The notes under the pieces are model-generated. The model had not been told where the DNA came from, made no database searches, and saw only the letters and a program-made list of their open reading frames with translations. DNA of 39,895 nt from Lentisphaeraceae bacterium (GTDB lineage Bacteria; Verrucomicrobiota; Lentisphaeria; Lentisphaerales; Lentisphaeraceae), in assembly GCA_021232515.1 (NCBI GenBank), contig JAJPOQ010000064.1, positions 1 to 39,895 on the forward strand. Direction: 5' to 3'. Position numbers and translations under genes: made by a program. Below, piece after piece: positions 33,555-39,895 of the stretch (position 1 is its first letter; each line of letters starts with the position of its first letter).

Positions 33555-33583
33555 TTGTCAGTGTTAAGTTCCGGACTAACTTA
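33555..33583 (+). promoter_or_regulatory. Weak candidate promoter of the quinone operon with a spacer dyad
   Basis: TTGTCA (33555-33560) is followed after 16-17 bases by TAACTT/AACTTA (33577-33583). A dyad TAAGTT-CCGGACT-AACTTA (33565-33583) spans the spacer and the -10. The -10 match is poor, so this is tentative. Confidence 0.25.
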
Positions 33584-33608
33584 GGCCGTTTTTAAATCAG
33601 GAAAGAAA

Positions 33609-34625
33609 ATGCCCAACACACAAGTAGAGAATTCTGTCACTTTGCCGGGTATCCAACAGAAGTATAAACTGCAGTTGGATAAAACCAATGCAATAATAAG
33701 ACAGCAAATGTCGAGTATAGCACCTCAGACGCAGACTCTTGTGGAAACTCTAGATAAGTCTCGCGGTAAGCAACTTCGACCTCTTTTTTGCTATAGTATC
33801 TTTTCTGGATTTCAAAATGAATCTCAAGAAGTAGTACAGCTTGCCGCAGTATTTGAATCAATCCATATAGCAAGCCTACTTCACGATGACGTTATCGATA
33901 AGTGTCAGTTACGTCGAAACTTACCGACGATGAATGACGTTTATGGCGACGGCGTAGCTATACTTCTTGGCGATCTTGTATTTGTCTCTATTTATCAACT
34001 TGCCGCAGCTACAGGTCAGATGTGGTTGGTGGAAGAAGTGAGTAAGACAATCAAACTTTTGGTAGAAGGTGAGCTTCTACAGCAACAGTATCGATTTAAT
34101 AAAGACACTTGTGAAAGCGACTACAAATCAGTTATTTATAGGAAAACAGCAGCACTTTTAGAACTCTGCTGTTATGCGACTGCTAGGTCTGCAACAAATG
34201 ACGAAGTTAACAGTGAAAACTTTAAAGGTTTTGGTTCATCTTTTGGTCTTATTTTTCAAATGGTGGACGACTGGGCTGACTTTTGTAGAGCTTGCAAAGA
34301 AGACAACAAAGATCGCGGCGTTGACATCGCCAATGGTATATTGACTCTCCCTTGGTTATTGCTTTTAGAGAATTCTTCTGGAGAAACTAAAGAAAAGTTA
34401 CTTAGCATCATAAATGAAGGCGAGCCTTCTGGCCTCACAGACCCTTTTGTAGCTGATTTAGCTCATAAAGTTGAGTTAAATACTCTTATGAAAAACAAGG
34501 TTTTGGAGCTTAAAAAAGATGCAGAGCGTTCTTTAGAAAAACTATCCAACTTTGATAGTAGTGAATTACAGTTGTTCCTCAATTATATTGTTGATGAATT
34601 TACAAAAATTACGGATGCACAATGA
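33609..34625 (+). CDS. ispB: Polyprenyl diphosphate synthase (octaprenyl/heptaprenyl type)
   Basis: A 338-residue trans-isoprenyl diphosphate synthase that builds the side chain of menaquinone from IPP and an allylic starter. The first Asp-rich motif is LLHDDVIDK (Asp93, Asp94, Asp97). The second is FQMVDDWADF (Asp220, Asp221, Asp224). GKQLRPLFCY upstream supplies the Lys/Arg substrate contacts, and LLGDLVF lies after the first motif. Chain length cannot be set by eye. AGGAAAG precedes the ATG. It overlaps the ubiX-type gene by ATGA, and the following genes all belong to quinone synthesis. Confidence 0.93.
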   Translation: MPNTQVENSVTLPGIQQKYKLQLDKTNAIIRQQMSSIAPQTQTLVETLDKSRGKQLRPLFCYSIFSGFQNESQEVVQLAAVFESIHIASLLHDDVIDKCQLRRNLPTMNDVYGDGVAILLGDLVFVSIYQLAAATGQMWLVEEVSKTIKLLVEGELLQQQYRFNKDTCESDYKSVIYRKTAALLELCCYATARSATNDEVNSENFKGFGSSFGLIFQMVDDWADFCRACKEDNKDRGVDIANGILTLPWLLLLENSSGETKEKLLSIINEGEPSGLTDPFVADLAHKVELNTLMKNKVLELKKDAERSLEKLSNFDSSELQLFLNYIVDEFTKITDAQ

Positions 34626-35239
34626 GTTCTCAAAAAAGATATGTCGTAGGAGTTAGTGGCGCTAGCGGTAGCCCTTATGCAGCCTCGGCTATCCGTGCTT
34701 TGATTAACCTAGGTCATGTTGTCCATGTAGTATTTACCCCTATTGCAAAACAAGTTTGGAACCATGAACTGGATGAAAGCATAAGTTCCTTTGTTGACTC
34801 ATTCAGTGACACTGAGAAGACTCGTTTAATCATTGAAAATAACAGCAACCTCGGTGCTGCTATCTCAAGTGGAAGTTTTAGACATGACGGTATGCTTGTT
34901 GTGCCATGTTCGGTAAAGTGTCTCGCAGGTATAGCAAATGGTTATGCCGGCTCTCTCATAGAACGAGCGGCAGATGTATCTCTTAAAGAACGTTTCCCTC
35001 TTATCTTAGCTCTACGTGAAACTCCGTTGAACTTAATTCATATAGAAAATATGGCGAAAGTGACTAAAGCTGGAGCTATAGTTTTACCTGCATCACCTGG
35101 TTTTTACCATAAGAATACGACTGCTCAAGGTTTGATTGATTTTGTCGCCGGTAAAGCCCTCGATTTACTCGGTGAAACAGGTCACGATTTATTTACGCGT
35201 TGGAAGACGGAAGACATCACAGGAGAGAGCGATGCTTAA
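34622..35239 (+). CDS. ubiX: UbiX-family flavin prenyltransferase
   Basis: A 205-residue enzyme that prenylates FMN to make the cofactor of UbiD-type decarboxylases. VVGVSGASGSPYAASAIRAL is the N-terminal FMN-binding segment. FRHDGMLVVPCSVKCLAGIANGYAGSLIERAADV and RFPLILALRETPL are the other family blocks. ASPGFYHKNTT is the C-terminal part. In the futalosine menaquinone pathway a UbiX/UbiD pair removes the carboxyl of a late intermediate, so this gene fits beside mqnA; the UbiD partner is not in this window. The coding end overlaps the mqnA start by eight bases. Confidence 0.93.
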   Translation: MSSQKRYVVGVSGASGSPYAASAIRALINLGHVVHVVFTPIAKQVWNHELDESISSFVDSFSDTEKTRLIIENNSNLGAAISSGSFRHDGMLVVPCSVKCLAGIANGYAGSLIERAADVSLKERFPLILALRETPLNLIHIENMAKVTKAGAIVLPASPGFYHKNTTAQGLIDFVAGKALDLLGETGHDLFTRWKTEDITGESDA

Positions 35240-36077
35240 AGTCGGTTTCATTTCTTATCTAAACGCGTATCCATATTTTTATCCTTTTCAAAATTTGTCA
35301 GAAGAAGAAAAGCAAGGCTGGGAATTAATTGTTGATCGCCCAGGTGAATTAAACAGAATGATTCGCAAAGGTGAGCTAGATGTTTCCTTCGTATCTTTTA
35401 TGGAGTACGCAACAAATCCAGATAAGTACCTTATGGTTCCCGGAATTGGCCTGTCATCTAAAGGCTATGTTGACTCGGTAAAACTTCTTTCCCAAGTTCC
35501 TATGGAGGAGTTGGCAGACTCAGACATACAAGTAACAAGTGCTTCTGCAACATCTGTAGCTGTCATGGAGATCTTACTTCATGAAGTTGGCGTTACTTCT
35601 TACAATTGTCTTCAGTACGATGTTCAAAAAGGTATTCCAGAAGGTAAAGCCGCATTAACCATTGGCGATGAAGCATTGACTGAAAAGTGTGACTATAAAT
35701 ATACTTATGATCTTGGCGAAATGTGGCAGCAGAAGTTTTCTCGAAATATCGTTTTTGCTAGCTGTATCATAAATCGCGATGCTGTTGAGTGGAAACAGTC
35801 AGAGTTAAACAGTTTGATTCACTTTTTACAGCAAGCCCCAGAAAAGTCTTATGAAGATTGGACGAAGCTTGAGGCGGCTTGTTTAGCACAGTATCCGCAG
35901 ATAAAAGAGCCTATGCAGTATTTAGATAGACTTCAGTTTACCATGGGTACTACAGAGCTTTCAGACTTAGACTTTTTCTTGAAGAAAGCATATGAGTGTG
36001 GACTACTTCCGCAACCGGTTATTCCAAAATATTTTGAAGCTCTTCCTGAGCTAGCTCAGAAAGGAGAAGTTCATTGA
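35232..36077 (+). CDS. mqnA: Chorismate dehydratase (futalosine pathway)
   Basis: A protein of about 281 residues that converts chorismate to 3-[(1-carboxyvinyl)oxy]benzoate, the first step of the futalosine route to menaquinone. KVGFISYLNAYPYFYPF at the N-terminus, LNRMIRKGELDVSFVSFMEY, and ALTIGDEAL in the middle are diagnostic of MqnA. The open frame runs further upstream, but ATG 35232 has AGGAGAG at 35221-35227 and puts the family signature right after the start. It is coupled by overlap to ubiX (ATGCTTAA) and to the next gene (TTGA). Confidence 0.92.
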   Translation: MLKVGFISYLNAYPYFYPFQNLSEEEKQGWELIVDRPGELNRMIRKGELDVSFVSFMEYATNPDKYLMVPGIGLSSKGYVDSVKLLSQVPMEELADSDIQVTSASATSVAVMEILLHEVGVTSYNCLQYDVQKGIPEGKAALTIGDEALTEKCDYKYTYDLGEMWQQKFSRNIVFASCIINRDAVEWKQSELNSLIHFLQQAPEKSYEDWTKLEAACLAQYPQIKEPMQYLDRLQFTMGTTELSDLDFFLKKAYECGLLPQPVIPKYFEALPELAQKGEVH

Positions 36078-36796
36078 GCAAGTTAGACAACATCACTAAA
36101 GAGTCTCGTCTAGAATGGGAAAAAGGTATCTCGGGCATGTTCCAAGAGATCGCCGACTCTTACGAGAAAATAAACACTTTTATTTCAATGGGAATGGACC
36201 AAGGCTGGCGCCGTTCTCAGCTTAAAAGACTTGAGCAATACCTTAAAGATGCGCCGGTGCTAGACATTGGTTGTGGCCCAGGTTCTTTATCCGCATTAGC
36301 CAAAAAAGAACTTCCTCAAGCAAGGTTTTTGTCGACAGATATATCTCCAAGATTTTTAGAGATAGCAGCGAACTCTGGAAATGCAGATGTTCTTGCACAA
36401 GTATCTGCATCAGATTTACCATTTAAAGATGATTCATTTGCTGCTATTGTATCTGCCTTTGTTTTAAGAAACCTTCCAGATTTAAAGAGATTTTACAAAG
36501 AGTGTCACCGTACACTCAAGAAAGACGGCATCGTTTGTATGCTCGACTTAACAACTCCAGCTTTTAAACCAATAAGCTTTTTTCACTCGATTTACATGAA
36601 GATGGCTCTGCCACTAGGGGCGAAAATTTATGGTTCTAGAGTTGAAGCTTATAAATACTTGGACCGCTCAATTAAAAACTGTTATTCTCAAAAAGAGATG
36701 AACAGCATACTCGAAGAATGCGGCTTTAAAGTGCTTCATACAGATAAAAAATGTATGGGCACAGTTACTATTTACACTGCTCAGGTTATAAAATGA
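36074..36796 (+). CDS. menG: Demethylmenaquinone methyltransferase (MenG/UbiE family)
   Basis: A 240-residue SAM-dependent methyltransferase expected to do the last step of menaquinone synthesis. The SAM motif is VLDIGCGPGSLSALA; FLSTDISPRFLEIA and DLPFKDDSFAAIVSAFVLRN are motif II and post-I regions typical of UbiE/MenG. MFQEIADSYEKINTFISMGM matches the family N-terminus (MFDxIAxxYDxxNxxxSxG). The start is TTG 36074 with AAGGAG 7 bases before it, overlapping the mqnA stop. Confidence 0.9.
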   Translation: MSKLDNITKESRLEWEKGISGMFQEIADSYEKINTFISMGMDQGWRRSQLKRLEQYLKDAPVLDIGCGPGSLSALAKKELPQARFLSTDISPRFLEIAANSGNADVLAQVSASDLPFKDDSFAAIVSAFVLRNLPDLKRFYKECHRTLKKDGIVCMLDLTTPAFKPISFFHSIYMKMALPLGAKIYGSRVEAYKYLDRSIKNCYSQKEMNSILEECGFKVLHTDKKCMGTVTIYTAQVIK

Positions 36797-36987
36797 CATC
36801 CTCAACAATCTTATTAATTATTCTTATAGCTACAGGAGTCGGCCACTTAACATGCGCTGGGATCTTGTTTTTTATGGCTAAATCAAAATCTGCAAATGTC
36901 ATGAAGTGGGTAGGCATAGGCTTATGTCTTGGACTCATCGGTTTTGCACTCTTTTTCATGCTGGAAGGTGATAAGCCAGAGGCATAG
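36793..36987 (+). CDS. Small membrane protein with two predicted helices
   Basis: A 64-residue protein starting at ATG 36793, which overlaps the menG stop (ATGA). This is a better start than the upstream ATG 36751 inside menG. Two hydrophobic helices are visible, ILLIILIATGVGHLTCAGIL and VMKWVGIGLCLGLIGFALFF, joined by a short basic loop. It ends in an acidic tail. No family is recognised. Being last in the quinone operon, it may be a small membrane partner, but the function is unknown. Confidence 0.65.
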   Translation: MTSSTILLIILIATGVGHLTCAGILFFMAKSKSANVMKWVGIGLCLGLIGFALFFMLEGDKPEA

Positions 36988-36992
36988 TTAAC

Positions 36993-37020
36993 TTGTTATA
37001 GTTCTATGCTTTATTATAAT
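36993..37020 (+). promoter_or_regulatory. Sigma-70-like promoter of the sigma factor-kinase pair
   Basis: TTGTTA (36993-36998) and a perfect TATAAT (37015-37020) are 16 bases apart. Transcription would start near 37027, giving a leader of about 20 bases to the sigma gene. The position immediately after the quinone operon fits. Confidence 0.6.
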
Positions 37021-37048
37021 AGTTGGCAGATGAACTTTGAGTGCAGAG

Positions 37049-37651
37049 ATGACTGAGCCTTTAAATACGCGTGAAACACTACTTCAGAAGATAAAGAATT
37101 CGCAAGATGACCAATCTTGGGAAGAGTTTACGGACTATTATCAAGGTTATATCTATGCGGTAGTTCTGAGTATGAACATCAATTATCACGACACGCAAGA
37201 CTTAGTGCAATCCGTCCTTCTAAAGGCCTGGAAAAACCTGCCGGACTTTGAGTACGATCCAGGTAAAGGCCGCTTTAGAGGTTGGTTGACCACAGTTACT
37301 AAAAATACCGTTAAACGTTTTCTTCATAAAAAATCTCGACAGCTAGAGAACTCTGACGATTCTAAAAAAGAAGAGTTAGAGCAGTATATCAGCGGTGTTT
37401 CCTTGCCAGATATAGAGTCCATTGCTCAAAAAGAATGGGAAGTCTATTTGTCAAAAATGGCTTGGGAAAATATAAAAGATGATCTAGCAGAAAATGTACG
37501 CGATACATTTTTAGACTTTATGTCGGGAACTGCTGTTCGAGACATAGCGAAGAAGTTTGGCTTTCCTGAAAATACTATTCATGTCTATAAAAACCGTGTT
37601 CAAAAAAGGCTTTTTAAAGAGATCCTGCGTTTAGAAGCCGAATTGTCTTGA
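37049..37651 (+). CDS. RNA polymerase sigma factor, ECF-like
   Basis: A sigma-70 family factor of about 200 residues. Region 2 is LVQSVLLKAWKNLPDFEYDP followed by FRGWLTTVTKNTVKRFL; region 4 is GTAVRDIAKKFGFPENTIHV followed by YKNRVQKRLFKEIL. No region 1 or 3 is evident. It is followed after 8 bases by a membrane Ser/Thr kinase, a pairing seen repeatedly in PVC bacteria, where the kinase is thought to influence the sigma factor. Here that is inference. The frame could open at TTG 37037; ATG 37049 is used. Neither has a strong ribosome site. Confidence 0.85.
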   Translation: MTEPLNTRETLLQKIKNSQDDQSWEEFTDYYQGYIYAVVLSMNINYHDTQDLVQSVLLKAWKNLPDFEYDPGKGRFRGWLTTVTKNTVKRFLHKKSRQLENSDDSKKEELEQYISGVSLPDIESIAQKEWEVYLSKMAWENIKDDLAENVRDTFLDFMSGTAVRDIAKKFGFPENTIHVYKNRVQKRLFKEILRLEAELS

Positions 37652-37659
37652 GGATATGA

Positions 37660-39729
37660 ATGGAGTCTGAGTCGGAACAGTGGGGGAACTTTTTCAAGAT
37701 GGCCCAAGAGTTTAAAGAAAACTCAAAGACCATTTACGGTGAACTACTCGAAGGCGGCACTCGTTATACAGAACCAGAGTTTATTGCCCGTGGCGGCATG
37801 AAAGAGGTTTATTCAGTAAAGGATAACACCACTGGTCGTTTAGTTGCTCTTACTGTTCTCATAAATGAAGAAGCTCCAGATGCTCGTGAAAGCTTTTTGC
37901 GAGAAGCCAGAATAACAGCCTTCTTACAACATCCAAATATCATGCCTGTATACGATCTAGGTATCGATGACGGCGGTACGCCTTTCTTCACTATGAAGTT
38001 AAATAATGGTGAGGGATTAAATACTATTCTCGAGAAATTGAGAGTAGGGGATGGTGATTACAACGCTCGATATTCCTTACAGAGCATCATGCAGATTTTT
38101 CGCAAAGTTTGTGAGGCAGTTGCCTATGCTCACTCAAAAGGTGTCATTCATTTAGATATAAAGCCAGATAATGTTCAGATCAGTGACTTCGGCGAAGTTC
38201 TACTTTGTGACTGGGGTTTAGGTAAGATCACAAATAGAGATATAGATGCCGAAGAGTCTTTGATGGATATGGATGCGTTGGATGCCTCTGAGATAAGTAC
38301 CATGACTCAAAATGACAAGATCAAAGGTACTCCGGGCTATATGGCACCTGAGCAGATAAAGGTTAAGTATGCGAGTCGAGATGAGCGCACAGACATCTAT
38401 GCACTTGGTGCTTTGCTCTATAGTCTTTTGACTTATGAAGTGCCGATCAGCGGTAGAAACCTTACAGACCAACTAAGAAAAACGATTCGAGGTAAGATAG
38501 TTGCACCTCGCAAAAGGGCAGAGCATGCAAATATCCCTGCAAGTTTAGAAGCAGTCTGTTTAAAAGCGATGAACCGTCAGCCAGAAAAGCGTTATCAAAA
38601 CGTAAATGAAATGGTCGCAGAAGTCGATTCTTGGCAAAGTGGCTTTGCGACTGATGCAGAGGATGCTGGCCTTTTTAAGCAGCTAGTGCTTATTTATAAG
38701 CGGAACAAAATCTTTGTATTGTCGCTTATTATCTTTGGTATGGTTTTTGTGAGCTTGATGGGAGGGTTCATAGTCATTCAGGGAAATCTACTAACGAAGT
38801 TGGCAGATAAAGAAACAGTTGCTCAGAAAGCTCTTAAAAACTTACAAGATGAGAGAAATAACAAAGAACAGTTGTTGTTAGATAAACAGTTACAGCAACT
38901 TTCTGCAGCTCTTACCGTTAAGAACTCTGCATTGATTCGAGATATAGCTGACAAGATACTGGCGTCTTACCCGGAAAACCGTCAAGCACTTGATGCACTT
39001 TCGATGCATTACCTTTTTGAAGCAAAGATAGAAAAGTTTATGGAACTTTCAGAATTAGCAATTGATAAAAAAGTGCAATCGATTCGCTCTAAAATATTCC
39101 CATTTTATATAACTAAGAAAAATGATAAGAGCGTTGCTTTAAGCCAAGATATAATGATCTTTTTGAAGTTGAGAAGAGTTGGTTACACCAAAGCGGGAAA
39201 TATCTTCATTCGCTCCCTATTGGCGCAGTATCATACAGATAAATCAAAATCTTTGTTTTTTAATGCCTTATTGAAGCATGTAAATGAATTAGATGAAAAC
39301 TTAAAAGTTGTTTACAAAACATTGGATAAAGGCTTTTCCTTAGATATCTCAGGTAATAAAAACTTAAGTAAAATTATGGTGCTAAACTCATTTAACATAA
39401 GAGAACTTAATGTTGCGAATACAGGCATAAGTTCACTAGATGGGCTTTATAATATGGATCCTAGAGTGCTTGATGTAAGTAACACAAACTTAAAGTCTTT
39501 TAGATTCTTGAAAAACCTCAAGCTTGAGAAGTTTATTGCAGACCATTCTAACATAAAAGACTTAACTTCTTTGAAACCATATAGTTTGAAATCTCTTTCT
39601 ATAGTAAATACAAAAATTGAGAGCACTAAAAGTCTTACAAGAGTCAGTAATTTGGAAGAGTTAATTGTTGATGAAAAGCTCTATGAAAAACTTCCTAAAA
39701 AGCTTTTGAAGGTTGCTAAGAAGAAGTGA
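37660..39729 (+). CDS. Membrane Ser/Thr protein kinase-like protein with leucine-rich C-terminus
   Basis: A 689-residue protein. Residues about 40-325 form a Hanks-type kinase domain: FIARGGMKEVYSVKD (Gly-rich loop), PNIMPVYDLG, GVIHLDIKPDNVQ (catalytic Asp166), LLCDWGLGKI (metal Asp184), GTPGYMAPEQ and DERTDIYALGALLY. The beta-3 VAxK lysine is Thr65 (VALTVL), and the HRD arginine is Leu, so activity by the usual route is in doubt. A membrane helix lies at about 350-372. The outer part has a helical region then several leucine-rich repeat-like units (IRELNVANTGISSLDGL, PRVLDVSNTNLKSF, LKSLSIVNTKIES). GAGGA precedes the ATG. Confidence 0.88.
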   Translation: MESESEQWGNFFKMAQEFKENSKTIYGELLEGGTRYTEPEFIARGGMKEVYSVKDNTTGRLVALTVLINEEAPDARESFLREARITAFLQHPNIMPVYDLGIDDGGTPFFTMKLNNGEGLNTILEKLRVGDGDYNARYSLQSIMQIFRKVCEAVAYAHSKGVIHLDIKPDNVQISDFGEVLLCDWGLGKITNRDIDAEESLMDMDALDASEISTMTQNDKIKGTPGYMAPEQIKVKYASRDERTDIYALGALLYSLLTYEVPISGRNLTDQLRKTIRGKIVAPRKRAEHANIPASLEAVCLKAMNRQPEKRYQNVNEMVAEVDSWQSGFATDAEDAGLFKQLVLIYKRNKIFVLSLIIFGMVFVSLMGGFIVIQGNLLTKLADKETVAQKALKNLQDERNNKEQLLLDKQLQQLSAALTVKNSALIRDIADKILASYPENRQALDALSMHYLFEAKIEKFMELSELAIDKKVQSIRSKIFPFYITKKNDKSVALSQDIMIFLKLRRVGYTKAGNIFIRSLLAQYHTDKSKSLFFNALLKHVNELDENLKVVYKTLDKGFSLDISGNKNLSKIMVLNSFNIRELNVANTGISSLDGLYNMDPRVLDVSNTNLKSFRFLKNLKLEKFIADHSNIKDLTSLKPYSLKSLSIVNTKIESTKSLTRVSNLEELIVDEKLYEKLPKKLLKVAKKK

Positions 39730-39755
39730 AGTATTTTATAAAAATGTCTAAAAAA

Positions 39756-39783
39756 TTGGTAATGTCTCAAGTTCTGTGATAAA
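39756..39783 (+). promoter_or_regulatory. Candidate promoter upstream of the last partial gene
   Basis: TTGGTA (39756-39761) and GATAAA (39778-39783) are 16 bases apart, before a long inverted repeat and the start of a further reading frame. Consensus match only. Confidence 0.3.
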
Positions 39784-39801
39784 CGGATAATAATGAAGAA
39801 G

Positions 39802-39855
39802 TGCATTTAGGCCATATTTTATCTTGGACAATAAAAATATGAGGACCTAAATGCA
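39802..39855. repeat. Long inverted repeat overlapping the start codon of the last gene
   Basis: TGCATTTAGG (39802-39811) pairs perfectly with CCTAAATGCA (39846-39855). Inside, ATATTTTAT (39814-39822) pairs with ATAAAAATAT (39831-39840) with one bulge. The transcript could fold so that GAGG (39841-39844) sits in an internal loop and the ATG at 39851 lies in a stem. Confidence 0.7.
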
Positions 39856-39895
39856 ACACGAAATTACAACGTCTCTTTGGTGTAGTCTATCAGAA
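39851..39895 (+). CDS. Start of an unidentified gene, truncated by the window edge
   Basis: ATG at 39851, six bases after GAGG, opens a frame that runs off the end: MQHEITTSLWCSLSE. Fifteen residues are too few to identify it. The fold-back leader that could hide its ribosome site recalls insertion-sequence transposase genes, which often block translation from outside transcripts; this is a guess. Confidence 0.45.
   Translation, partial: MQHEITTSLWCSLSE

Noticed and set aside
35136-35231. Extra 32 codons in front of mqnA
   Set aside because: They lie inside ubiX; ATG 35232 has its own AGGAGAG site and starts directly with the family signature.
1-39895. CRISPR array, tRNA, rRNA, prophage or toxin-antitoxin locus
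   Set aside because: No regularly spaced repeats, no cloverleaf or rRNA-like segment, and no phage or toxin-like reading frame was seen by eye; a tRNA/rRNA model search would be needed to exclude small RNAs formally.

Overview
This window looks like an ordinary chromosomal stretch from a bacterium of the PVC group, most likely Lentisphaerae (Lentisphaera-like). That placement is inference. It rests on small proteins opening with a [20 protein letters not shown]-type prepilin leader, a sigma factor paired with a membrane Ser/Thr kinase carrying a DWG motif, a LamG-domain membrane protein, a sulfatase-modifying-factor-like protein, and moderate-to-low GC. No rRNA, tRNA, CRISPR array or phage region was seen. 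Most genes are housekeeping or metabolic, packed in short operons with 4-8 base overlaps.

Layout. 1-643: 3' part of an NAD-dependent sugar epimerase gene, followed by a terminator. 893-4569: ppx/gppA-like phosphatase and ppk1, translationally coupled (polyphosphate metabolism). 4566-6187 (minus): two tandem prepilin-like genes separated by a terminator hairpin, then maf. 6387-11093: a complete pyruvate dehydrogenase operon (E1 alpha, E1 beta, E2, E3), with a promoter whose 17-base spacer is itself a palindrome. 11147-12696: a transglutaminase-like lipoprotein coupled to a lipoate-protein ligase family gene, which could serve the E2 lipoyl domain. 12870-14772: two convergent membrane proteins, one zinc-ribbon and one LamG-like.

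14798-19135 (minus): queE, nadC, a WecA/MraY-type glycosyl-phosphate transferase, a DUF4202 protein, a YbgC-type thioesterase and cmk, the last five tightly packed. 19251-20522 (minus): citrate synthase. A 358-base intergenic region separates it from a divergent ROK-family regulator. 22052-22576 (minus): SlyD-like isomerase. 22731-25958: a 1075-residue DUF349 repeat protein. 26060-28376: serA and a sulfatase-modifying-factor-like gene. 28457-29728: secreted esterase. 29867-32658: a YfiR-like periplasmic protein coupled to a hybrid histidine kinase. 32722-33351 (minus): unknown.

33609-36987: a quinone operon (polyprenyl diphosphate synthase, UbiX-type flavin prenyltransferase, MqnA, MenG/UbiE-type methyltransferase) ending in a small membrane protein; MqnA points to menaquinone made by the futalosine route. 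37049-39729: sigma factor and Ser/Thr kinase pair. The last 100 bases hold a long inverted repeat that overlaps the start of a further gene running out of the window, possibly the left end of an insertion sequence.

The most interesting items are the YfiR-histidine kinase pair, the sigma-kinase pair whose kinase lacks the usual ATP-anchoring lysine, the palindrome inside the pdh promoter, and the hairpin carrying a Shine-Dalgarno sequence between pdh and the lipoate-ligase genes. I found no clear evidence of a wholly new defence or mobile system.
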